DNA of 64,000 bases from Spinacia oleracea. Taxonomy: Eukaryota; Streptophyta; Magnoliopsida; Caryophyllales; Amaranthaceae. Made by a program: the position numbers and the translations under genes. The stretch covers positions 2,728,001-2,792,000 of the forward strand of contig NC_079491.1 of assembly GCF_020520425.1 (NCBI RefSeq), read 5' to 3'. Below the pieces are notes generated by a model. It made no database searches, had not been told where the DNA came from, and was given only the letters and a program-made list of their open reading frames with translations. Positions 23,044-33,471 of the stretch are shown in pieces; position 1 is the stretch's first letter; each line of letters starts with the position of its first letter.

Positions 23044-24368
23044 GGTTAGCTCGAAGTTTTCAAAGTCGAGAGAAAAGACAGGTTATAAGAAGCAAAAGAA
23101 AAGAATCTTCTTCAGTATTCACCATGCAATCAACATAGACAGATCAGTTCATCACTGAAACAGGAAGAAACCAGAGGAACATGATGAGCACTCTCCATAC
23201 AAGCAGAATCTATTCCACTACACTCTTCTCTGTAAGCTATGGCCTATGGTTCTTGATCCAAAGGCACATAAAAACACAAGTCAAGGAAGCTCAACTCATA
23301 CAACCAGATAGCTCACCAAGTCACCGTTACCAATTGACCATCCTGAAATATAATTTCTCAAATACCTCAGGAACTTCAAACCCTCAGCACCCGTTATACA
23401 AATTTTTTTTGTTCGATCCTTATAAGTTTTACAGCATCATTGAATGATCTTGATTGAGATCACCTCACATATCGCGCCAACAAATAATCCCACATTGTTG
23501 AGTTGTTCTCAGCATATAACAATGAGTAAGAGAAGAATATGCACATTATAAGTTCGAAAACATAACCAGCCATTATGCACGGACAGTTCGAGAACAAGCA
23601 TGAAAACTTTAGGTCACACTCACTTAATCAGAAAATACAAACAAAAAACTGTGATGATTATAAGTTTATTTGCTTCACTTCCATAACTGAAGTAGAACAG
23701 ACGAACGGTAATGTCATATCACCCAGTTAACACCCCTTAACGTACAGATCAGAGACATGGAACCAACAGAAACAGTATTAATGCAGATGATTGGTATAGA
23801 GTAACAAACAAAAGATGAAGAATTTAGTTGAGCACGGAGTTTTCAAAGTCGAGCGAAAAGACAGGTTATAAGAAGCAAAAGAAAAGGGTTATAAAAAGAA
23901 AAAGAAAAGTATCTTCTTCAGTATTCACCATACAATAACATAGATGGATCAGTTCATAAAAGTTCACTGGAACAGGAAGAAACTAGAGGAACATGATGAG
24001 CACTCTCCCTACAAGCAGAATCTATTCTACAGTCTACACTCTTCTCTGCAACTCTGTAAGCTATGGTACTTGACCCAAAGGCACATAGAAATACAACTCA
24101 AGTAAGAGGAACTCATGTAACCAGAATACCAGATAGCTCACCAAGTTACCATTACTAATTGACCATCCTGAAATATAATTTCTCCAATATCTCAGGAACT
24201 TCAAACCCTCACCACCCGTTATACTACTTTTTGTTAGATCCTTATAAAATTTCACAGCATCATTGATGATCTTGATTGAGATCACCTCACATATCGCGCC
24301 AACAAATAATCGCACAATGTTCAGTTGTTCTCGGCTATAACAATGAGTAAGAGAATACAATGCACATT
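23044..24368. repeat. Tandem duplication, unit about 783 bp
   Basis: The sequence at 23044-23549 is repeated at 23826-24368 in the same orientation, with substitutions and small indels. Markers are AGTTTTCAAAGTCGAG, AACATGATGAGCACTCTCC and CACATATCGCGCCAACAAAT. Neither copy has a conserved open frame, so selection on protein is unlikely. Between them is about 275 bases of DNA not clearly repeated. Confidence 0.88.
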
Positions 24369-24531
24369 GCACAACACACAGATTCACAGCATCATTGTTT
24401 TCATATACTCTGATGACAAACAACTAAACACAAAGGCTAAACACAATTCAAATGGTCACTTAATCTAATCCATGTTCTTCCAATGACAATTGCAAAAAGG
24501 ATTCAACATCACAAGAAACCCAATTTCAATT

Positions 24532-24652
24532 GCTCCAACAAAATTGAACTATATATACAGAACTGCATAATCACTTACTGCATTCAATTGCAATTCCAAC
24601 AAAATTGAACTAAATATACAGAACTGCATAATGACTTACTGCATATTTCAAA
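24532..24652. repeat. Short tandem duplication, unit about 62 bp
   Basis: CCAACAAAATTGAACTA ... ACAGAACTGCATAAT ... CTTACTGCAT is present twice, at about 24532-24590 and 24594-24652, with few differences. It would lie in or just past the 3' UTR of the H1 gene. Confidence 0.9.
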
Positions 24653-25191
24653 TGAACATGTGTGTGCTTCAAGCTTATCAAACTCCCCCTTGAAGACAGC
24701 TCATCTCTGAAAATCATAGAGAACAAATTCAACTCAGATACTACAATTGAATTAAATTGAACAACTTCCAAATCAATTATAAACATTACAGTTCATAAAT
24801 TAACCAAAACAGAAGACAATTAACATACCATTGAGCTTGGAACTACAGATTTTCGATCAATCAATTGCGCAATTCACCAACAAAGAGATATCAGCGACAA
24901 CCATTAGAGATAAACACGGAATTGAATCTAAAATTTTCATCTCATATTTCATAAATGATTATCTTAAACACTACAGCTAAATAACATTCTCAGATTTAAA
25001 TAAAAACATCTAAAAAGGTAAAATTAAAGAAAGAGGAACTCCAACTTCCATGTATATATGGGCGCTAATAACTCGTCTCAACATTACACCCACTAAAACA
25101 TCGGAACATATACAGAAACTATTCATCCCAATCAAACCCTACAGACAACCCACCACATCCCAAAACTATCTAAAAACACAATCAAAAATCA

Positions 25192-26236
25192 TCATTTCTT
25201 CCCTCTCTTGGGCATTGTTCTCTTCGCCGGAGACTTCACACTCTTCGGCTTAACACTCTTCACTGCGGCAGCCTTCTTAGCCGGAGCAGCGGCCTTCTTT
25301 GCAGGAGTAGCCTTCTTAGCAGGAGCAGGAGCCGCCTTCTTAGATGGAGTTGATTTCGCTGCTGTCTTCGCAACCTTAGCCGGCTTCTCCTTCGGCTTCA
25401 CAGCAGCCACAGCTTTCCTCTTAGAACCAGCTCTTGATCTAGAAGGAGCAGCAGCCACCACTGCCTTGGCTTTGGCAGCTGGCTTAGCTTTGGCCTTAGG
25501 CTTCGGCTTGGCTTCAGCTGCTTTAGGCTTAGCAACAACAGCTTTTGCCTTAGCTTTCGGCTTGGCAGCTACAGCTTTCGGCTTAGCAGCAGGGGCTTTC
25601 TTCTTCGCAGCAGCAGGGGCTTTCTTCTTCGCAGCAGGGGCCTTTGACTTAACAGCAGCGGTCTTTGACTTCTTGGCTGGAGCAGCCTCAGCTTTGGGAG
25701 CTGCAGAACGAGTAGGAGGAAGCTTGTAGGATCCCTTGACCTTAACAAAACGACCAGAAGCAACGAATTTCCTCAAGTTAACAAGAAGAAGCTTCCTGAA
25801 CGTCGGTGGAAGATTCTTATGTTTCTCCTCAATGAATTTCTGAATCGCCTTCTGACTTGAACCGTTCCTCTCCTTCAACGTGGAAATCGCCTCACTCATC
25901 ATCTGAATTCCAAATAGAAAATTCAATTCAATCAATCAACCAATCGAAAAACCTAAAAAATCTAAAAATTATCAGTGTAGAATTCAAACATTCAGCATTT
26001 CAGCAGCATTTCTCAGATTATCGTACCTCGTAGTAAGTAGGATGAGTAGAAGCTTTCCTCGCCTTCTTAGGACCAGTCACAGCTTTCTTCGGCTTAGTCT
26101 CCTTCACTTTCTTCGCCTTTCCGGCGACCTCTTCAGCGGCGGGAGTCGTCTCCACCGGAGCTTCCTCCACTGCCGGAACAGAAGCAACCTCTTGCTCCAC
26201 CGGTGCTGCAACAATTGGTTCCTCAGTCGCCGCCAT
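25192..26236 (-). CDS. Linker histone H1, 2 exons, 306 aa
   Basis: Exon 1 is 26236-26027 (70 codons, ATG at 26236) and exon 2 is 25902-25192 (236 codons plus TGA). The intron is GT-AG and splits the start of the globular domain after HPTYYE, a position also used in Arabidopsis H1 genes. Residues 1-60 are an acidic then Lys-rich tail. Residues about 62-131 are the winged-helix H15 domain (THPTYYE, AISTLKERNGSS, LLLVNLRKFVASGRFVKVKG). Residues 132-306 are a very long Lys/Ala/Pro-rich tail with AAPAKK and KPKA repeats, which binds linker DNA and compacts chromatin. At 306 residues it is somewhat longer than many plant H1s. The reverse strand shows a long Ala/Phe/Leu-rich open frame, which is just the mirror of the tail. 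Main-type H1 is more likely than the short stress-type H1. Confidence 0.96.
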
Positions 26237-26383
26237 TACTACAACAAATCGAAGCTGAAATCTAGGGTTCGAAAATCAAGGAAAGAGAGAGAAAACTATC
26301 TGTCGGAATTGAAGGGTCGACGGTTAAGATCTAGGAGGAGGGTGGTGTTGGTTATGAGCGAAGATGAACGTTAATCTCAGGGC

Positions 26384-26462
26384 ATTTAAATAGTCAGAAA
26401 TGTACGTGAACAAAATCCCAAAAGGTGAGCTCTGATTGGTCGAGAGGACCCTCACACGGATC
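26384..26462 (-). promoter_or_regulatory. Histone H1 promoter: TATA, CCAAT and octamer-like element
   Basis: Read on the minus strand: TATTTAAAT (26384-26392) about 150 bases before the ATG, CCAAT (26435-26439), and GATCCGTG (26455-26462). The last differs by one base from the reverse complement of the plant histone octamer CGCGGATC, which drives S-phase expression. This suggests at least partly replication-linked expression; that is inference from the motif. Confidence 0.6.
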
Positions 26463-28900
26463 GCTGTCTCTTTTTTTAATTTTAATTATTAATCGTTGGA
26501 TGGTATTTTATCAACGGTTTATAACTATCAGCGGTGTATTGTGAAGGATTGAGGGGGGGAAGCTAGTGGGAATTTTTGATGGGTTGCTTACCAAATGAGG
26601 GTTTCAAGAGTGTGTTTCTTACTCTGAATTATGTGGGTGTATCTTGAGTTATTATTGATGAATTCTTGTGATGTTTGGTTTTTTGGGTAGGGAATTATCT
26701 CAGCTTTCATATGAGTGGCTACTCGCGTCTTGATGTGGAGCGGTTATGGAGATATCTGTGTCGGAATCAACGGTGGTCATGATTGAGGTTTTGATAGAGT
26801 TTGTCGCACTTCTGATGGATTTTACAGAAATGTTTGGAAGCAAACATGGTTTTTTTTGCTTGGATGTGTTGTAGGATAACTGGGGAGCGTAACAGATCGA
26901 GAATCGGGGAAAATGGATGTGTTTTGGGGGGTGAAATGTCTGTTGGAAGACCGATGAAGATGAACACGCGTAATAGAAGTGTTGGATTGAGCGTTACAAG
27001 TGTGATTATCATTTTGTTATTAAAAGTGATCGAATGTATTAATGAAAATTTAATGTTCAACTTTAAAAGTACTCGTTATTCTGTAAGCACGGACTTTTAA
27101 TTGAACTTCTATACAAAGTATCATGTATGCTACAACGGTTTAGTAAATAATACATTTTCACGTGGACTAGTTATATTGGATTCTCCGATTGACACGTTTA
27201 ACACAAATATACTGTGTTATCACTCATTTCATTTATTGGAGTAACGTAAAACATTGAAAATTGATTTCATTTATAATATGATTATCAATATTAATACACT
27301 TTTGAAATTCGAAAAATCGTGTACATACTATACATGATATGCACAAGCTTAGATTTAGAACATGTTTTGCAAGATATGTAGTACCAAATTGGCATGTTGA
27401 TATTATATGACCGATGTTGTTGTGTTTCTATTATCATCTTGTCAGGTCATTCATATACCAGAGATATATAGTGCACAAAATATTGAATTGGCAAAGTCTT
27501 TTATACTTTGATGTTATTTGATCAATCAATTCAATAACTTTTGAACCTAAAGTTTCATTTAAATGAAAAAATCAAGTTTACATGGTATTGTACAAAAAAA
27601 TGTGTTTCATTTCAATGTATAGTGTCATCTAACTTAGATTTTCATGAACACATCATACTATTACAATATATTTCACAACCACAAAAATTCAAGAATGCAC
27701 ATAAAAAGTGACACATGATAAGAAATAGTGTTCAAACAAAGTCAAGAACCTGAATATATATTGGTTGTTTGACATGTTTGACATTCTAAATGCAAAATTA
27801 GGACTACAAGTTGAATGGTACAAGAGTAAACCACATGAGGATTTGACAATTAACACATTTACTTGGTTTTATTGTTGAAATACCTAAAGGAGTATGCTAA
27901 AGTAAAAAAAAAAAAAATTAGTTACTATTGGTGCATGATTATATCTCCAACTGCTGTTGAAAACAAAATACAATACAAAGTATTTTTTTTTACACCATCT
28001 CCTAAAAGGAATATAGAAACAATTGCATGATAATTGAGATATTCAAACTAATCTCCCGACGTTTCTCAACAAAAAAATCAATAACAAAGACACAAATCTC
28101 GTAGTAGCTGATTTTGTTCTTCAATAAAAGGAATGAGAAAGTTGTTATGACCGAAGTTGTTATGTTTGTATTATCATCCTGTTAAGTCATCAATATACCT
28201 AAGATATATAGTGTAGGAAATATTGAATTGACAAAGTATTTTATACTGGGATGTAATTTGATCAATCAATTCAATAACTTTTGAACCTAAAATCTCATTA
28301 TATACATTTAAATGAAAAATTCAAGTAAACATGGTATTTTTAAAAAATTATGTTACATTTCAATGTATAGTGTCATCTAACTTATATTATCATGGACACA
28401 TCATACTATTACAATATATTTCCCAACCACGAAAATTTAAGAATGCACATAAATAAGTAACACATGATAAGAAATAGTGTTCAAACAAAGTCAATAACAT
28501 CAATATTGGTTTTTTGACACGTGTGACATTCTAAATGCAAAATTAGGACTACAAATTGAATGATACATGAGTAAACCACATGAGGATTTGACAATCCCAC
28601 ACATTTTATTGGTTTTATTGGTGAAACACATTTGATAGGAGTATGCTAAAGTAACTAATTTTTGTTTTGTTTTGTGAGTTACTATTGGTATGGTTATATC
28701 TCCAACTGCTTTTGACAACAAAATATAATATAATTTTCACACCATCTCCTAAAAGGTATGGAGAAACAAATGCATAGTAATTGGGATATTCAAACTATTC
28801 TCCTGACTTTTCTCAACAGAAACATCAATAACGAAAACACAAATCTCGTAATAGTTGATTTTATTCTCCAATCAAAGGAATGGGACGTCCCCAAACTCCT
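26463..28900. other. Intergenic DNA upstream of H1; two tandem repeats fill its second half
   Basis: From 26463 to about 27400 I see no gene; short open frames there lack any domain. The remainder is the tandem duplication listed next. Confidence 0.5.
27405..28885. repeat. Tandem duplication, unit about 735 bp
   Basis: Copy 1 (27405-28140) and copy 2 (28141-28885) share GATCAATCAATTCAATAAC, TCAATGTATAGTGTCATCTA, AGAAATAGTGTTCAAACAAAG and AACACAAATCTCGTA in the same order. They differ by frequent substitutions and short indels, so the event is old. Copy 2 runs into the LINE remnant, so the duplicated DNA may itself be part of a retroelement's flank. No open frame is shared. Confidence 0.88.
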
Positions 28901-30010
28901 TAATGTCATCCCTCTAAGTATGGTACCAAAGATTAAATGAATACCTATCCCTCGACTTGACATAAACGACACTCCCATAGTCCCATATGGGCCCCCACAA
29001 CTGCAGGTGATTTCTATGTAAAATCAGCAACATGACTATCCCACGAGATCCCGAATCACCAACCCTGATGGGAATATCAGTGGACTTGGAAGCTAGATCT
29101 CCCATAAAAGATCCATATTTTGTCTGGAAAATTTACCACAAAAGTATCCCTACTCTGGACATTCTCTTTAAAAGAAATATTTTTCCTTTTGATGTTTTTC
29201 CTCTTTGTGGCACTTACATTAAAATCATTAATCAACTTTTTTATTCAGTGTCCGACTACAAAACAAGTTTGGACACTTGACCATACTAAAACTTTGTTAT
29301 ATTTCTCCAACCCTCACCATGACTTTTTTTTATACCATTTGGTATCTAAAAGACTTTCAAACAACCCTTTGTAAATTTCTATTTACTGTTCAGGCCATAT
29401 AGAAAGAGAGAAGTGACTGCATTTTAACAATGTTAATTTTAATGCGTTCCGAGTATTCTTTAAGGCTAGTTTAGCCCATAAAGATTGACAGCTTCGAAAT
29501 AATTTTGACTTGCATAAACTTAAGTGTTCCCTTTCACTTCACACAAACACACACTACAATCACCCCCCCTCCACTGGGTGCGTTCAAGCTCAATTTTGAT
29601 GGTTCATGCAAAATTTCTTCAACAATAGTTGGGTTTATTATTCACATCAGTAATAGCACCTCTATCAGTGCCCACACCTGCAATCTGGTCATTATACAAT
29701 CTTTCATAGCAGAAGCCTGTGTTTTAAACAAAGGACTCCATGAAGCAAAACGTCTCTACATCAAGCATTTAAGTATTGATGAAGACAATTTGATGATTAT
29801 CAACGCAGTAAAAGGAACTTGGAAAACCACATGAAACATCCATTTCATCAAGGATATTCTCACCTTATTTGACGATTGGGATATCAAGCACATATATCGA
29901 GAAGCTAACCGAATTGTAAATGTTGGTTATTTAATTAGCAACACCATGAGTATCAAATCTTGTAATAGTCCTCATTTACTTTCCGTTGTAAACAGTGATT
30001 ACGTATAAGT
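28900..30010 (+). pseudogene. LINE (L1-type) ORF2 3' remnant: zf-RVT and RNase H regions
   Basis: From 29032 to about 29380 the translation resembles the zinc-finger region after the reverse transcriptase (FVWKIYHKSIPTLDILFKR, then FPLCG; in the next frame FIQCPTTKQVW). From 29505 the frame gives LGAFKLNFDGSCK, then FIAEACVLNKGLHEAK and HLSIDEDN, followed past an in-frame stop by DIKHIYREANRIVN: the RNase H domain seen at the end of plant LINE proteins. Several frame breaks and stops show that it is dead. The reverse transcriptase itself is not visible. Confidence 0.75.
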
Positions 30011-30265
30011 AACCCTCGCGTAAAAAAGTTCCTAATGTACTATTCTTCTTAACTTATATATAAAAAATCAATCATTAATTTCTGACACACTTATTCATAT
30101 CTTAAAATGAACATTTGGTCAATATTTCCAAAATTATAATTATATTCCACAACTCTTGCATAAATGGAGACCTTCCTAGTTTATTCGTCTTATTTTGACA
30201 CTTGTTACTCGTTTAGACGTAAGAAGATACACTTCTTCCCTAAAAATAGTTATGTTTATCAATTT

Positions 30266-30420
30266 TTGTTGTTGTTACTATCCTGTTCACCCTTAGGTTA
30301 ATCCGAATTCGGGGCGAGGTCTGGGTAAATAGGTTTCGGTCCCCTTATAATTGTTGTTGTAGGGATCGAACACACGGTCTTCCTACCAAATTCAACCCCA
30401 ATCACCACTGAATCAACAAA
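30266..30420 (-). mobile_element. tRNA-derived SINE (family 1), second copy
   Basis: On the minus strand TTCAGTGGTGATTGGGG, GTGTTCGATCCC, CAACAACAATTATAAGGGG and TCGCCCCGAATTCGGATTA match the element at 5582-5760 in the same order. The 3' end is AACAACAAAAATTG. Only a short direct repeat (CAATT) is visible at the edges. Confidence 0.75.
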
Positions 30421-30444
30421 CAATTAGTTTAAATGTTTAATAAA

Positions 30445-32012
30445 CGGGTTTTTCATGAAATACCCCTGAGGTTTGCAAAAACGCACCAAATACCCTCGCG
30501 TCTTTTGAATTACATAATTTACCCCTATTTTTTCCCAAGTTTGCACCAAATACCCCTAAACCGACCTTCCGTTAGTCCTCCGTTAAGTCGTGTTTATAAT
30601 TCACAGAATACCCCTATTTATAAACTTATTGCACAATATACACCTATTTTGAAACTAAGTTGCACCAAATACTGAAACTGCTTTTAAACTGCTTGAGGCT
30701 GCCAAGGAAGAGCTTGAGGTTGACAAAACAGCCCACCTTTCCACCTATGAAGGGAAGAGTTTGTGTACTGCATAGCCGTCTAAGGATGGATCAGAAACAA
30801 ATTGAGGGGATTGGTTAATCGCAATTTGTTCCTCAAATTCAAATTTTACAGTGGGGGATGCTTTTTCAGGCCTGGTCGGAGATGGTTGGCTGCGGTTATT
30901 CAAATTTCATTCCATCATTTTCCAAATTCTTCCGCCCAAAAGGTGGAAAACGGTACCAATTGGCATTTTAAACCAAGTAAAATCACAATCTTAGCTATTA
31001 AACAAATTAATAACACCAATCACTAGACTTGCAAATTCGAAACAAAGGGCATTACTGAGATAATTAGGAGGCTAAAACAAACAACAGTAGTAGACTTGTT
31101 GAGCAGGTGCCACCTTCCGTGCTTCATTCATTGCTGGTGGTGGCACAAAAGTCATATAATCATCTCCCATTTTTTGCACTTTTTTGCTTGTATTGATTCA
31201 AGTGAAATAAACAATGTTTACGTAAATTAAGATAAACCCATATGAGGAATTTAACAGAAGAACAAAACCCATAAAGGAATTCTTGAAATTTAGAAGCACG
31301 CAAAACCCAAATTGAAAATATTGTAAATCGCCGGCGCCGACAATTAAGTCGATTTCTGGGACTCAGCTGCAGCCTCTGAATCGCCGTCGTTGTTAATACC
31401 ACGGAGGCGCTTAATTGACATTTCTTTGAGCAAAACTCAGTGTTCAATGACAACATTGAGGCCCTTGGCACCAAAAACTCAGTTTTTTGAGGGACTTACA
31501 GCTCTGAGCGAAGGCGGCGATTCCTAGGTCGGTGAGTTCACGGAATCCCCGGAGTTTGAGGCGCATGAGGTTACGGCACCGGAGGGAAATGAGAACGAGG
31601 GCGTTGTCGCCTATGCTGACAGATCGACGGTCACACCGAAGGGCGAGCTTGGTGACCGAGTCGAATCGGGAGAAGAGGGAAGTGCGTAACACCGGATCAC
31701 TGTCGCCGACCAGAGATCGGCCTCCGTCGACGACCAGAGAGCGGAGATCGGACGCCGCCGGCGATCAGAGAGCAGGAGCAAGAACATCTGAGAGGAGAGA
31801 GAAAGATAATTTTTTCTTTTTTTGGAATTTATGTCGAAAACATGTATTAAGGGCAAAATAGTAAAACGCCACTAACGGCAGACTAACGTCCGTTAATGGA
31901 AGGTGCATCTCATGAACAGTACGGAAAAATAGGGGTATATTATGTGATTCAAAAGACGCGAGGGTATTTGGTGCGTTTTTGCAAACCTCGGGTGCATTTC
32001 ATGAAAAAACCA
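30445..32012. mobile_element. Pack-MULE with long terminal inverted repeats, 1568 bp
   Basis: Both ends begin GGTTTTTCATGAAAT or nearly so and stay inverted for at least 100 bases, with ACGCACCAAATACCCTCGCG and CTTTTGAAT in each arm; weaker similarity continues to about 165 bases (CTTCCGTTAGTC near the inner edge). TTTAATAAA, 9 bp, is duplicated exactly at 30436-30444 and 32013-32021. Long TIRs and a 9-bp duplication identify a Mutator-like element. There is no transposase. Instead the interior has an F-box/LRR gene fragment and another stretch near 30670-30780 that reads TAFKLLEAAKEELEVDK on the + strand, of unknown origin. Confidence 0.88.
31330..31692 (-). pseudogene. Captured F-box/LRR (VFB/SKIP2-like) gene fragment in the Pack-MULE
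   Basis: The minus-strand translation from 31692 reads FSRFDSVTKLALRCDRRS, then ALVLISLRCRNLMRLKLRG, then ELTDLGIAAFAQSCKSLKKL: leucine-rich repeats characteristic of the VIER F-box (VFB/SKIP2) proteins, which are substrate receptors of SCF ubiquitin ligases. A frame change near 31470 is followed by FGAKGLNVVIEH and then EMSIKRLRGI, the next part of the same gene. The F-box and the rest of the LRRs are missing and stops occur downstream. It cannot make a working receptor, but its antisense or sense transcript could match the parent gene. Confidence 0.8.
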
Positions 32013-32388
32013 TTTAATAAATATGTTTATCATGAAAATGCTATTACTAACCAATTATATACGAAGTATATTTGAAAGATCCATTTAATTTTCTAGTAAT
32101 GTAATTTAACAATATACTTCTATAGCTTCTTAAAGAGCTTAAATTTCTACATATTTATTTCAATCAATGTTACACATCTAACACATTTGTCATCTCTACT
32201 TCTATTAAAAAAAATTAAAGGTAAGGCATGCCACTAAGCCATGAAAGCCACGTGAGTTATAACGTTGTGACTTGACATCATTTTACCCATAGTGCTAAAG
32301 AACGATATTGAGAGTTGAACTTAAGATCAAGTGAATAACTATATTTGACTCACCATATGATTGTTTAAGTATAAATTATCTTTTATAA

Positions 32389-32625
32389 TATCAATTTCCA
32401 ACATTTTTCATCTTCATAACATCCAAAATTGAAGCCATTAAACACATTTCTTTTTAAAATAGGTTATTAGCCTTTTTGTTAGTTCAATATAGTTCCACAT
32501 TAATCTATAGAATATCATTTTCCAACCTCCATTTTCATCTTCATAACAATCAAAATTGAAGCCATTAAACATATTTCTTTTAAAACAGGTTTTTAGTTTA
32601 TTTTTTTAGTTCAATATCATTCCAC
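32389..32625. repeat. Tandem duplication, unit about 120 bp
   Basis: TTTTCATCTTCATAACA, AAAATTGAAGCCATTAAACA and AGTTCAATAT ... TTCCACATTAA occur in the same order at about 32389-32505 and 32511-32625. No coding role is seen. Confidence 0.85.
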
Positions 32626-32772
32626 ATTAACATTCACCTTAGAAAATCCGTATTTTTGTAATTGTCGATTTAAATTTACGGATGAAATAATATCAATTAT
32701 TTCCTCATAAATATTCTATTATCACTAGTATTTTCAAATTTCATAACTGAATTGGAAAGAAAAAAGGCAAGA

Positions 32773-32915
32773 ATCTTATAAATATTAGAGTAAAATGCTA
32801 AACTCTAAAATAAAACATATTATACATATTATAGTAAAATGATAAACTCTAAAAGAAAAAATATTATAAATATTAGAGTAAAATGCTAAACTCTATAAGA
32901 AAACATGTTATACGA
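32773..32915. repeat. Tandem repeat, about three copies of a 55-60 bp unit
   Basis: AGAGTAAAATGCTAAACTC with ATTATAAATATT is repeated three times with small changes. The middle copy reads ATAGTAAAATGATAAACTC. Confidence 0.85.
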
Positions 32916-32937
32916 TTTAAATTTACAGATGAAATCA

Positions 32938-33200
32938 ATGTGTGATTTCTTTGAAAATTTTGACACATTTTATTCTAATTTTCACATAATGTATATAGAA
33001 TTTTCACTACCTTTGAGTTAAACTCTTGCTTATTCAATTACTATAATTTTTTTTTTTTATTCTATATTCATGAAAATTTCAAAGAAATCACACATTTCTA
33101 AACATAGTATGTACTTTGAATTTTTCATGAACATTTTAATGGATATAGAATAAAAAACACTCATAGTAATTGAATCAGCAAGAGTTTAACTCAAAGGTAG
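32938..33200. repeat. Interleaved pair of inverted repeats
   Basis: Pair 1: ATGTGTGATTTCTTTGAAAA at 32938 is inverted at 33073-33095. Pair 2: CTACCTTTGAGTTAAACTC (from 33007) is inverted at 33163-33200 over about 39 bases with one or two differences. The order is arm 1, arm 2, arm 1', arm 2', so both stems cannot form as simple nested hairpins. Additional inverted similarity around a T-run (33047-33060) supports a complex origin. Confidence 0.85.
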
Positions 33201-33471
33201 AATAAAAATTAAAGTTGGTCGTTGAAAAGTACAACATCAACTCAAAGGTAGAATGGAAAATTGGTGGTAGATAAGTTTAGACTTTGTAGTTGTACATTTT
33301 CACTATCATGTGTCCATGGTACAAGCAAATGTGTCAACTTAAAAAGGTAACATTTTAAATTAAAAATTTACGAGTTATCAATTGAAAACCAATATAACCA
33401 AATAAAAGTGGAAGTGAACTTATCATCACCTTTCAACTTCTCAACAATCTATATATTATACTAAAAGAGAG

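Larger units (their letters stand above)
21573..25191. other. Intergenic region between NADKc-like and histone H1 genes
   Basis: The first few hundred bases are the probable NADKc 3' UTR and the last part is the probable 3' UTR of H1, which is on the other strand, so the two genes converge. I found no protein gene between. The region contains the two duplications listed separately and a short one at 22853-22930 (CTAATGTTGGGTAATA against CTAATGTCGGGTAATA). Base composition is slightly less AT-rich than other gaps and it could include a long non-coding transcript. Confidence 0.5.

Noticed and set aside
25208-25729. Long Ala/Phe/Leu-rich open frame on the + strand, like a membrane protein
   Set aside because: It is the reverse complement of the Lys/Ala/Pro-rich tail of histone H1.
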